Assembly (NCBI GenBank): GCA_003254925.1
Contig: QANZ01042480.1
Coordinates: forward strand, 152,066-216,065
Length of the DNA stretch: 64,000 nt
Origin: Chamaecrista fasciculata
Taxonomy: Eukaryota > Streptophyta > Magnoliopsida > Fabales > Fabaceae
Direction of reading: 5' to 3'
Part shown: one piece after another, positions 22,282 to 33,480 of the stretch
Position numbering within the stretch: the stretch's first letter is position 1
Layout: the number at the start of each line of letters is the position of its first letter
The notes under the pieces: model-generated
Told to the model about the DNA's origin: nothing
The model's input: the letters and a program-made list of their open reading frames with translations, nothing else
Database searches by the model: none
Position numbers and translations under genes: made by a program

Positions 22282-25200
22282 AGTTGCAAGAACTTCCAAC
22301 ATACCACATCTTTATCAATAAGCCCCTTTCTCTCCCTGAATTTTGTGAATCTGTTAGACTGTGCTGAGGAGATACTCTACAGAGAAAATTACGCAAACCA
22401 TTTTATTTTAATGTAAGAATTTAGATCAGGAAAGTGGTATTAAATTATAATTTTAAGATGTCGGATTTTCCATAATCCAAATGCATATAAATATACATTG
22501 CAGAAGATTCATTAAAAGGAACAGACATTAAACATCAAACGCTGTAATCTACTCTAGAATCAAACTACATAAAAAAAATGTTACATCTTGCATTGACAGT
22601 CATTCAAGAATGCATATTGACATTCATTATAATATTAACATATGATAATCGAGGAACAAAAGGTGTTGAAGAATAGCAGACCCCAAATAAACAAAAGAGC
22701 ATCCTTTTTTCTCCCTTAATTCAGAAAAGCTTGTTCAAGTGAATAGTAAGAAAGCAGAAAATGAAGTGAAATAATAAAAATAAAAAATGGAAAGAGAACG
22801 CTAGGAACAAATGAAACCTTCCACTGATTCTTTATGGTCTCATATTCTAGCTTCTTGACTGACTTCTGATATTCCCTCTCAGCATAGGTTGAATTATATG
22901 AATGGTATCCCAACAGCAAACCCCAAACCTACAATTAATATTAAGGCTTATAAAAGAAAGATCATATTCAAACTAAAAACAAAATTCTCAACTTGGAACT
23001 CTATAAATAATACACAAACCTCTTTCCGCATTTTGTGATCAAGTCCACCGTAAAATATTCTCTTCCTCAATGCTTTTGAATCCATTACTCGCCCTTCAGA
23101 ATCCAGAAAGGTAATCCACTGCGAAGGTGAGACCACCATAAGCAACATAGCTAATGACATTGTACACTTTCAAGATAACCATTTTTTCACTTAATGGGCT
23201 AAAATGAATGGTAATCCATTACTCGCCCTTCAGCATCTAAAAAGGTAATCCACTGCCATATGTAACATTAAATTGCTTTTAATCAAGGTAAAGGATTGAA
23301 AGTAAAGGATTGGAAAAGTAAAATGACATGACGACCCACTTTTAGAATGGACTTGATCAAACTAGGTTAAACAAGGAATTGGGGCTTGACAATTTATTTT
23401 TAAAATAAAAAACTAATGGTAGGCCCATGCTACGCGCAAAGGACCTAACGAAGTTTTACAAAAAAAAATCTTATTGACATTTAGAAAGCATAATTTCAGG
23501 GCCAACCCATAGGACTTAGGATTTTATTAGCGCTTACGTTATAAGAATTGCCTAGCATAGCACTGAAAATCTTAGGGTCCTTGAGCCAGACTAGCTTAGC
23601 CCTAGTTGACACCTCTATTCTTATTTCCTTCAAATATGTCAGAGATAAAGGAATTTTTTCAATGGTAAGTCTATAAACGCGTGATTCAATCATTTAAATT
23701 TCAAGCATGAAAAAAAAATCATGTCAAAGACAAACAATATATATATAGATAAAGCACATGCCTGAGGATGAGGATAAAACATTTTTTGAGGAGCCATGGG
23801 GAGGGTGTCGTTAGTCTAGCCCTATAAGGCCCTTGAGGGTCAGCCTGGATTAGCCCAAATTTACACCTCTATTCTTATTTCCTTTAAATATGTCATTTTA
23901 GGATGATGTAAGAGTGGAAGGGATTTTTTCAATGGTTGATCTATAAACAACTAATTATATTATTTGAAAACTAAGCATGAAAAACAAAAACACTTTTAAA
24001 TAAATAACGTAAATACTAACAAGATACAGACAGAAAAGACACATGTTTGTGGATGGGGAAACAACTTCTTTTAGGTGGCCGTAGGGAGGGGTTTGATAGT
24101 CGAAATACTCAATCAAAAACGATGGATTAGGCTCAAGAAGTTTAACGTAAACTGAGAACTCAATAATGCAATTCTACCTAATACACCCTAGGTTATGCCT
24201 TTTGCATAGGAGAGCGTGCGCACGCGCGCACACACATACTAGTGGCTTTGCATGTTCTAAAGGGCATGCAAATATTGTAGTTGAATTTTAATTAATAAAA
24301 TTATTTATGATAATAAATTATTTTTCTCTAAAATAAAAAATAAGAGATTGTGAGAAGTTATTTAACTTTTAAATAATTTTTATTTTTTTGAATTAAGATA
24401 AAAAAAAAAGGGTAGTATGAAGTTAATTCCTTAATAATCTCCCACTACTCTTCAAAAGAATATTAAATCTTAGTATGATATATTATATAGTTTTTGGAAG
24501 TGTACTAATAGAAATCCCCAAAATCAGGATATATAATAGTATAGGTCGTAACAGTTGCATACAGTCATTAGTAGTCATCATGATGAATAAGAATTTAATA
24601 TAACCAGATAAAGGAGTACTTGTAATTGAAGTAATAGTATCTTACAGAAAAAGATAGCTCATACCTCTTCAAAACCTAATGGGGGTTGGCGTGGCTTTCC
24701 CCAAACTAGTGATAACTCATCAAACTGCCAGAATAAAACATAATAGAATATCATTAAATATCAAATGTTGTTAAATAGAAAGAAAAATAAGTCATTTATA
24801 CAGTATTTTGAAAATAAACAACTCCTAAATATATATAGCATGTATGCTACTTTTGTTGTGAGAACAATGTCAACCATCACTACTTACGGTCCCAACACCC
24901 ACATCAGCAGCTAAATATATGAACACCAAGTCACCAACTAATCAATACTTTAATTGCAAAAAGGGAATTCAATTCACATAGCATTTTAAAAAATTAGAGT
25001 AAGTTTGACCAACCGATCATGCTCAAGACACTGTTTATCCAGCTAAAAGCAATGAGGATAACAATCAGTATCCTATATTGACATTAGATATACTATTACA
25101 GCATAAATAAAGAGAAGGCTAGAGGAAAACAACTTAGCCAGATAACTGATTGTGCTAAAGCATAACTAGATCATATCATATTCTCAGGTACAGCAGAACT

Positions 25201-28200
25201 AAGTCTGCATACAACCAGGTATGACTATCAATTTACCAAGTATCCTCTCTCCAACAACCAGATAAAGTTACACTTTTTAACAAACTCAGTATCATACTTG
25301 CCAAGGGTGGAAAAGGCAAAAGGAAAGCAAACCCAGAAACGATTTTCCTGTACCTCCTTACAACTGATAATCTCAAAAGTTCCCACACTGGTCGCTGCTT
25401 CCTCACCATACTTTTGTTTTAAACATGAAACATTCTGTTTAACAAAATGAAGGTCTGCATCAGATGGTCCAATAACAGAACTTCAAATTCAACTAACATA
25501 ACACCAGTGGGAATTGCATTAAGGGGATGAAACCTCTTTTGAAGAATATTTTACTAGAATAATCTTCACCTTACGTGATCTGATGATAAATAGTTTTTCA
25601 TTTCACAATCCCATCCACAATTCTATCATCCCACAAGTTGTTCCAGGTACAAAAGAGATAAACACTATCTTGCACTCAAGCAAAAGTGACCTTACTAAAT
25701 AAAACACTAAATAATTTTAACAAAGACAAAGCTGTCAGAATGTACTAAAAAATCCTCAAAATACCAAAAATATTTCCTTTAGTAAAAGAGAAAACAAAGT
25801 AATTAGCTTTACCCATCCAACAGAGCAAGATATTGCAACATAAACATTCATAGGACAAAGAATAATGAGCAAACAGAACAGCAACAATCCGTAATAAATC
25901 AGCCGATAGACACGTTAACTATAAAATAAATGTTAAATAGTAATTCCAGTGCAAAAAATATTCATTAGATGTAAAGTGTACATTATAATGTCCTTGTACA
26001 TTTCTAGACTATGTTGTACAACACTAAGATACATCACTGTATTCAGTTCTATAAGTAACATAGAAGCATAAGGAGATACTCATATATACAACTAATTCGA
26101 GTCTCTCTCTTCTCTTTATCGTATGGTATCAGAGTCTGACATGTTTCCTTCCAGCAATGCCTCCTTCTTTGGTATTGCTACATTCCATATTAGTTTGCAT
26201 TTTACCTTGCTAATCATGGTTGACCATAATCAATCTCCATTGTGACGGTGAACTTATTAGAGATCAGATTTTGAGAGGCTTACCTATTTCTACTTTAGAT
26301 GATTCTCCTTATCTATATACTTATGTTTAAGACAAATATGTTTCTCCAGGTTCCTCAGCTTTAGTAGTTCACTAGTTCTTATGAACTTCAACTGCTAGAT
26401 TTTATTATCTTGATTAATACTAAGGACTCCACCTTTACAATAGACTTAGGTAGAAATCATCATAACAACAAACATAATAATGGAGGCAAACCTCTAGCAC
26501 AACAAAGGAATTCACTATCACAAAATAGGGGAAATCAGAAAGGAAACAAAGTTTCCTGACAATAAAGAGGTCAGGTGCTTTCCTGGACTCTCCAAAACTT
26601 TTCCTATCCTGCACTGACCACAACAAACCCATAAAACAACCCAGCAGCGACTAACCCTCTCTCCTTCACCTCAGCAGCCTCTGCCAGGTCTGTTACCTTC
26701 CCTTGTTTTTTTTTTCCTGTTTATTCTTTCAGCACCTCTTCCTCCACTTCAGGCCCAAACTCATTCTCTCCTGAGTCCATTCACCTTTCTTTCCTTTTCT
26801 GACTGTAATATGCTTTCAATTATAGACCCATCAAGTTCAAAAAGCTGATAGAGGAAATTATAGAGGAGGAGGAGAAGAGGTAATCACTGCAACTCTTTTG
26901 CTGTTTTCCTCTTCTACAAGCAACAGACTTTTTTCTCTTTTCTATTTCTGGGGATGAAGTTTCTATGGTGCAATATATTAGAATGCTCTACGGCTCCAAT
27001 TTATACAGAAATTATGGAACAAACCGTCCACTAAATCCTTTGATCTCCTTATATTTTTAAATTTAAAATAACATAAAATTAATCTAAACTCAGAAATAAT
27101 TGTTATTATCCAACATAAAATTAAAACTCCTTGCAAGCAAAGTCTTCAGACTTATGATCTCTTCTTGATAATCTCTTATTGTAATGTCATTTACATGCAC
27201 AATGAGTATACACGGTGAGTGAATAATGAACAGTTATAGCAACAATGCCATCTAAGTACACAATGAATATAGCAACCCAGAAGGTCTGTGTTTAATGAGT
27301 AGTGTACAACCATATAGTACATAATCATTCGATATGAACTTGTTTTCCACTTGGTGAAAGGATTACTTTAATTCTTGTGGTCTGGGGGGGATAGGTAAGT
27401 TAAGAGAGATTAGTTCTTTAGCTTGGAAGCCTGATGTAGATCTAAGGAGGATGGAGGGTTGGGTTAAGGGAATTTGGTGTCCACAAACTTCTTAATTGCT
27501 AAATGACTTTGGAAGTTTCCTTTGGAGCCTGATTCTTTGTGGCATTTATTAGGAGCAAATATGGTATTCAAAGAAATGGTTAAGATGCTAATCCTGGGAT
27601 TAGTGCTACTAAACATGCAAGACCTTTGAAATTTATCTCTCAAGTATATCATTCTTTTGCCTCTGTGCTTACCGTTTCAGTTGGTAATGGTACTCATTTT
27701 CATTTTTGCAAGGACAAGATCTTGAACTTTTACATGTCTATATGGCTTGACCTCATCTATTCCTATTTCTGGGTTTTTTATTCTTCATGGTGATCATTGT
27801 CCTGGAATTTTCATTTCTCTGAAAATCTCCATGATTACTTACTGATGATGTAGGCATGTAGCCTTGTTTTTGAAAATTCTAGTTTCTTCTTTGCTCAACA
27901 TAAGAATTTGGAATTTAAACTCCTCAAGCTCTAATTCTAGCTCCTCATTCTTTAAATTATTTATTTGAAGTCAGTTCTTCTCCTTTCTGGATAATTCAGG
28001 CACCCTCTAAGGTAAAGGCTCTGTATTCACAATAGTTCTCAATAAAATAGATAAAAATGATTTGCTTCAACCCCGTAGACCTGACAAGGCTTTGCCACAT
28101 GATATCTGTGTAATGTGTTTTAGAAGTTCAGAGACCAATAGCCATTGTTTCCTGCACTGTAAAATGGCTAGGACTATTTGGAATAGATTTTTTGGCATTC

Positions 28201-31200
28201 TTTATTAGAGTGGGGTTGTAAAATTGATTTGAGGACCTTTCTAACTATTAATTTTGCAGGCTTCAGGAGGGATAAGGAGCACAAGGCTCTCTAGCATGTA
28301 TGATCTTTACTACTGTGGTGTCGTTGGCTGGAGCAGAATACTTGAGTATTCAATAATAAATTCTTCCCAGCTCATCTTCAATGGGAGAGGATCATTTTTT
28401 TTTTGTCTTCACCGGGTTTCTTGTAAGGATTTCTTTCAAGGAGTTTCTCTTATGGATCTCTAAAGCATTGGAAGGCCTTCCAAGTTATTTTCCTACTATT
28501 TTTTGTTTTTCATTATTGACTATCTATTGCCATCAGTTATTGTAACCTTGAAATTTTTCTTTTCTCATCAATATATTGCTATTTCAGGGGGAAAAAATAC
28601 ATAGAAACGTAAGGAGATAATAAAATTCCACCAAATTTGGATCACTCTTCTCTTTATTCATAGTCATAAACATATTGATGTAGAGTCATGGAGATAAGAG
28701 TGAATGAGGGACATGGGACGAAGAAGGAGGAAAGGAGGGAGATATAAGAGAATTTGATAATTGCTTCAGTAATATCTAAGGGAATTTGATAATTGTTTCA
28801 ATAATATTCTAAGTCATCTAGACTATGAAAGGACTATTTATATAGGAAGAGCAAGAAAATAAATAAACGCAAAAGAAACTTTCAAGGTTCAACATTTCCA
28901 ATATGGACTAATGAACATAACATTTCCATATATTAGTTTATCTATTTTTTCATAGAATATTCATTATTTCCTCAATTTAACCCTAAGTATATTATCCATG
29001 GTTTTCATCACATATCATGGTAAATCTTGACCTAATCATATTTCCACTTCAATGAATTTGTATAACAATATTTTCTCAAAACTAAAAACATTTTAGGGGA
29101 AACGAGCTCAGATATATCACATTGATTTTACAAAGCCATTGCACTTTTCATTATAAACTACTGATACTTGGCATAGAGAATGCTATCAGAATTAAAAATA
29201 GAGGTCTAACCTAGAAGATTTTACAACAAATACTGTGAGCTGATGATAAAATGTAAGATATCTGCATAAAAACAGGGATTACCTCTGAATCTGAGACAAC
29301 GGGATGTTCAAAAGTATCTTTTCCTGCAACACTGGAAGATTTCTTAAGATGATCAAGGGGTGCAGGAGCCTGGTTATGGGTTCTTCTGTCAGTGGCATCA
29401 TATCCATTACTATGATGCGGAGCCTGTTTGTGGGTTCTTCTGTCAGTGGCATCATATCCATTACTATGATGTTCACGAAATAGATGTGAAGTTGTTTCAC
29501 GGGCAAACTTGGTCACAAGGGAGAACTTTTCCAGAACTTGAATTGAAAGATCTCGAGCAGGATCATGAGTTTTATTTCTCGGTCTCCCATGGTGCTGAAG
29601 AACACTTGAACTTCCATCATTGACATAACTATCATGGTTTTCATTTAAAATGGAATCACCACCCGATATGTTTGAAGGTCCACATGCAAGAGAAACAGCT
29701 CCAGGAAGCTCCAAAGAAGATAAAGTTTTCTGAAAGTCAATCCAAGCATGAGAAACTTTGAGCAAAACAGGAAGGCAAAGAATTCAACTAAATGTCAAAA
29801 CAGACTTCATTAGCCTACAGGGCTTAAGAATTTAAAGATTTCCGTTCTTGCTTCCTAAGAGGAGAGTAAGCATACATTTCTCTAAACTATCACTTGATAG
29901 TTTGATTACTAGAATTAAGAAGAGGGATAAGTTGCACATAAACCTGCAGAGGATCCTGAAAATCATTCACAAGAAAGACATTTGCATCGTCTGCAGATCT
30001 GGAAAAATGCAGCATAACAAGGAAATAAGTTGAAATTTAAATATACAACAATGTGTAATGCAATTAATGTATATGAAGATTTTGAACAGTGAAGATTGAA
30101 CAAAAATAAATATTAAACACAGAGAGGTACTTAAAGAATAAAGTAAGAAGCCAACCTCATAAGAACAACATGTTGCTTAATTGTGGCCAGGAACTCTTTG
30201 ACTCCTCCATTATAAAAGTATAGAGGAGGGTACGCAAGACCTGAAGAAAACTTTCATACACTCAAAATAGAATTGAAACTTATGAAATGAGTATAGACTA
30301 ATATATTTAAAGCACTACAATAAACCTTTCGGTATATACAACTTTCTTCCTGCACTATATACAGATGAAACAACCAACATTCTTCAGTTATTCTGTCTAA
30401 ACTCCAAAAGCAAATGTTTTCAAATAATAACTAATATACGAGAACAAGCAATCCATCTGCTTGGTGTTTCCTCAAGAAATATAAGGCAGTGTTCCAACAA
30501 CTAAAATATTGAAACCATGGAAATTTGATGTGACATATGACATATCAGTTGTCTTTATAAAGGGCATAACAGAAATAGGCATTTGAATTCCCTTCTGTGA
30601 TGAATTTAGATTAACCCATCCAGAGTAGTATTTACTCTGTGTGATATTCCAAGTAAGAAAGTAACACCCTATTATATGTGATAAAGCCACTCATATACTA
30701 ACCAGTAACCACATGCCTGAAAAATTCAAAGTGAATAGATAACAACGAAACACCCTCCACAATTTTATTTAATACAAATTAACATAAATAATAGGCAGTA
30801 TACAGGTGAAACTTGAGACAAAACAGAAGACTCTATCAACGAAAATCAGAAACAATAAAAGAAAGAAAATAACCACAACAGATTTCATTACATTAATCTG
30901 TTGAGCTTTACCTGATGACAGAACAATAATAATATATTGCCACCCAATTGGTGGATTATTCCTACGAATGGATCTTATGTCAGTAACAGGCACTGCCCTT
31001 ATGGTGTAAAGGTGTTTGTCTACAAAGAAAATGGGAACAAAATTAAAAATTAATAGTATATATCTCACCATATAAGACACTGAAATCAAAAGTATAAACG
31101 CTAGCCTACCTTTCTCAGACAATCTCGCTGTTGTACCACTACTACCTTTATATGGTATCCACGTCTACAATAAAGTGAACCAATGATTACAACGAAATTG

Positions 31201-31623
31201 TCGCAGAAATAAGAGAGGTAGTCAATAAAAAAAAAGTGTACACGGAATTAACGAATACCATAAACAAAGAAGAGCTTTGCTTAATCAACTTCAGTCTTCC
31301 ACTTATCCTTTCCGATGCAAAATGAGACGGATGAATTGTAACATTGTCCTTCATATAGACGATGTCAGTACCATCCGGCTCACTAGATGAGCTCTGCTTA
31401 GAACTGTCGCTACGCAACACCATGTTCGGCGACCCCTAATTCAAAATGAAAACCCCAAATCAGCTAAATAATACGAAACGAACAGAAATTGTATATTTAG
31501 TACAGTCCAATCCCGTTCAATTCGGTGATTTTGCAGAGAAACGATAATTAAAATTGTTACCTGCTTTTGTAACGCAGCATAATCGCTGTCGTCTGACAAA
31601 TCGTGGAGCTCTGGTTCTTGCAT
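19912..31623 (-). CDS. Rab GTPase-activating protein with TBC domain, 16 exons, 706 aa
   Basis: Rab-GAP that stimulates GTP hydrolysis by Rab GTPases in membrane traffic. It is closest in my recollection to Arabidopsis At5g52580. Exons (plus-strand coordinates, transcription order): 31561-31623, 31259-31435, 31110-31164, 30912-31019, 30156-30240, 29944-29998, 29283-29729, 25354-25434, 24665-24724, 23020-23118, 22818-22928, 22305-22376, 22039-22155, 21445-21594, 20789-20889, 19912-20251. All introns are GT-AG and the phases join without a stop. The N-terminal half (about residues 30-180, ending VNDFQDPLQ) is the DUF3548/Rab-binding type. The TBC domain spans about residues 390-640. Both catalytic fingers are present: I467..D470..R473 (IDKDVVRT) and Y508-C-Q510 (GYCQGMSD). 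Oddities are an 18-residue tandem repeat at 268-303, the extra exon 25354-25434 compared with my memory of Arabidopsis, and a 3848-bp intron 7 filled with retroelement debris. The start is the only ATG before the conserved MQEPELHDL N-terminus. Confidence 0.93.
21397..21434. repeat. (GA)n in TBC intron 14
   Basis: About 19 GA units starting about 10 bp from the donor site of exon 14 (21445). In the transcript it reads as a CT tract just inside the intron. Confidence 0.9.
22243..22280. repeat. Long A run in TBC intron 12
   Basis: About 37 consecutive A on the plus strand, 24 bp from the donor site of exon 12. On the sense strand it is a poly(T) run. Assembly length is unreliable here. Confidence 0.85.
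23200..23258 (-). repeat. Partial duplicate of TBC exon 10 start and acceptor
   Basis: The words ggtaatccattactcgccct, tcagcatc and aaaaggtaatccactgc repeat 23083-23121, the 5' part of exon 10 with its acceptor. The copy lacks the rest of the exon and lies in the intron, upstream of the real exon in transcription order. Confidence 0.7.
26040..26660 (+). mobile_element. Copia-like remnant in TBC intron 7
   Basis: tggtatcagagtctga at about 26127 matches the initiator-tRNA(Met) primer-binding site used by Ty1/copia elements. LTR-like sequence precedes it (ctctctcttctctttatcgt). The following 500 bp hold gag-like debris on the plus strand (HHNNKHNNGG, Gln/Asn-rich) with many stops. No pol was seen. 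It lies antisense to the host gene. Confidence 0.45.
27395..28600 (+). mobile_element. LINE remnant (RT C-terminus and zf-RVT) in TBC intron 7
   Basis: The plus strand shows the plant LINE signature for the end of RT (FPLEPDSLWHLLGAN after a WKF block, about 27505-27560) and, at about 28140-28190, the zinc-binding zf-RVT block (HCFLHCKMARTIWNRFF). It ends with a low-complexity 3' tail near 28570-28600. Many stops and frameshifts are present. It is a 5'-truncated dead copy, antisense to the TBC gene. Confidence 0.6.
29372..29471. repeat. 54-bp tandem repeat inside TBC exon 7
   Basis: Two nearly identical 54-bp units in the coding exon give two copies of an 18-residue segment with the core HHSNGYDATDRRTH. 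The length is a multiple of three, so the frame is kept. Confidence 0.9.
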
Positions 31624-31858
31624 AGAGAATTGGCAGAAATTGAAATTTGAAAACCAGAGAGAGATACACAGTCACCAAAATGAGTCCAGAAAGAGGAACT
31701 TGACTTGGTGAAAGGGTTAAAGTATCGGATGGCAATAGAGACTTAGATAAACGGTCAAGATCTTTCCTCCGTCAACGCGATAACTTCATTGTATTGTCAA
31801 ACGCGTCAGGTGATTCAGCGTTTTGGATTTATTATAAGGCTTAACTCCTAAGTAATAT

Positions 31859-32040
31859 AACCAATTTTGGTTAGTCTCGTTAGTTCACTGAGATGCTTAA
31901 GCAAGTGTTGGGGGTTCGATCTCCCGCCTTGTGTATGTAGCAATCAATTGTCAGCGACAAACCCTTAGATAGAGCTCAGATCCGCGGAAGATTAATTCTT
32001 AGCTCATCGAGCTAGGAACACCTTGGCCAACCAAAAAAAA
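31859..32040 (+). mobile_element. tRNA-derived SINE, family A (copy 2)
   Basis: Box A-like tctcgttagttcactgag is followed by box B GGTTCGATCTCC and a family-specific body (ccgccttgtgtatg ... agatccgcggaagatta), ending in an A run. Target duplication actcctaagtaatat / actcttaagtaatat (about 31844-31858 and 32041-32055, one mismatch). It lies about 240 bp upstream of the TBC start codon. Confidence 0.88.
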
Positions 32041-32091
32041 ACTCTTAAGTAATATCGAAACAAAAAGTACATAGGATAACACATAATTAGA

Positions 32092-32447
32092 GGGAAAAAA
32101 GCATCAATTTTGTCCCTAACTTTTACATTAATTTTTATTCCTGTCCCCAATATTTGTTGGTTGTTAATTTTATTTTTGAAGTTTTATATTTTGGTCAATT
32201 TGACCATTTGACTAAATTAATAATATACTTTATTATATTTTTTAATTTGAATTAGAATTTGAGTTTTTTTCTATAAATTTTATATTTTACGTCATTTGTC
32301 AATAAAATTTAATATTTTACTAAAATAAGAGTAAAAGATAAAATTGATTGAAATATAAAACTTTTGAGACAGAATTGACAATAAAGAAACATTGGAACGA
32401 AATTGAAACGATTGTAACGTTTGGAGACACAAAGGGTGTTTTTGCCC
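32092..32447. mobile_element. MULE-type MITE, 356 bp (copy 1)
   Basis: Imperfect inverted ends (gggaaaaaagcatcaatttt and, inverted from the right, gggcaaaaacaccctttgtg). The 9-bp flanks ataattaga/ataattata differ at one base, as expected for Mutator-like transposition. It belongs to the same family as the element at 60896-62624. Confidence 0.7.
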
Positions 32448-32686
32448 ATAATTATATCAAGAGGAATTTACATTTTAGTCCCTAAATTTACATGTTTTTT
32501 ATGATTTAATCCTTAAACAATATAACTACACAATTTGGTCTCTGAATAATGGCAAATGTCAGCCAATTAGTCCTTGGAAACGTTCTATGTTATCTGATCT
32601 AGTGATGTGGACATTAAATATATATGTAATCCTTAATTGCTACATTTAATTGTATTGGAAATTTTGTGTGTATTAGCTTTAATTTA

Positions 32687-32738
32687 TTATAAGATTGATA
32701 TTTGTGTTAATTAGTGAACACAAATATCAATCTTATAA
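32687..32738. repeat. Perfect 22-bp inverted repeat with 8-bp loop
   Basis: Arms 32687-32708 and 32717-32738 are perfect reverse complements (TTATAAGATTGATATTTGTGTT). The same arm sequence recurs once, in diverged form, at 33442-33463 in the LTR-like stretch, so the hairpin probably arose from two LTR pieces head to head. Confidence 0.8.
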
Positions 32739-32800
32739 TTAAAAACAAATTAAGAAAATGAATGAACAATTTAAATCAGATAAGATAACATCTCTAGATC

Positions 32801-33339
32801 GAGAGTTGAGTTTTCTCTCAAACTCCTCCTCATGAGGGATCACCTCTCTCTTTCATGAGAGATTTCACCATATTTCATATTAGGGTTATCGGCGGTGCCT
32901 CCTAGCTTTGGCCTTCTGCGATGGCGCTCTTTTCTATGTGTCTTCTACGGCAGTGGTTTTCAAGTTTAGGTGGTTTTCGGTGAATTTCCTTCCCAAATCT
33001 GTGTGTTCTCTGCTCGTGTTCGTTTGTTTTCTGCAACGGGTTTTGTGGCGGCGGCATTCTGGATTTGGTCGGGTTTTTTTTTGTGTTTACTTTATATGTT
33101 TGTAGCTTTAGTTGGATCTCTAGATCTTAACTTGGCAGTTGTCTTGCTAATTTGTCTGACACGAAGATGGGTCCTCTTGAATGGGTTGCAAACCCCCCAC
33201 TTTCGTCAGTTGATGTTCTCTCTAGTGTTCTTGTTGATGCTAGGGAGAGATTTGATTATTTTGCTGTGTTTTTGTTTGTACTGTGTTTGACTTTGCCTTG
33301 CTTTTGAATGAAATATTTTTTTCATGCCAAAAAAAAAAA
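32801..33339 (+). mobile_element. Poly(A)-tailed retro-insertion, 539 bp
   Basis: Ends in a run of 12 A and is flanked by a perfect 13-bp target duplication, acatctctagatc (32788-32800 and 33340-33352), the hallmark of L1-type retrotransposition. The body has a CT/GA-rich start and a GT-rich 3' part with a 106-codon open frame (32970-33290) of no known family. It may be an internally deleted LINE or a retrocopied transcript. Confidence 0.75.
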
Positions 33340-33363
33340 ACATCTCTAGATCAACAAAAGGAA

Positions 33364-33480
33364 TCTGACTCTGATACCAATTGATGGAAAAATTAATCTG
33401 AATTGCTGAATAAGATATTATTATTTGTGTGGATTAGTTTTAATTTATTATAAGATTGATATTTGTATTCACTGATTAAG
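33364..33480 (-). mobile_element. Copia-type primer-binding site and LTR start
   Basis: On the minus strand TGGTATCAGAGTCAGA (33379-33364) follows a putative LTR end TCCATCA (about 33382-33388). Parts of the LTR recur at about 32665-32712. No coding region remains between them, so this is a short remnant or TRIM-like element, itself split by the retro-insertion at 32801-33339. Confidence 0.45.
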
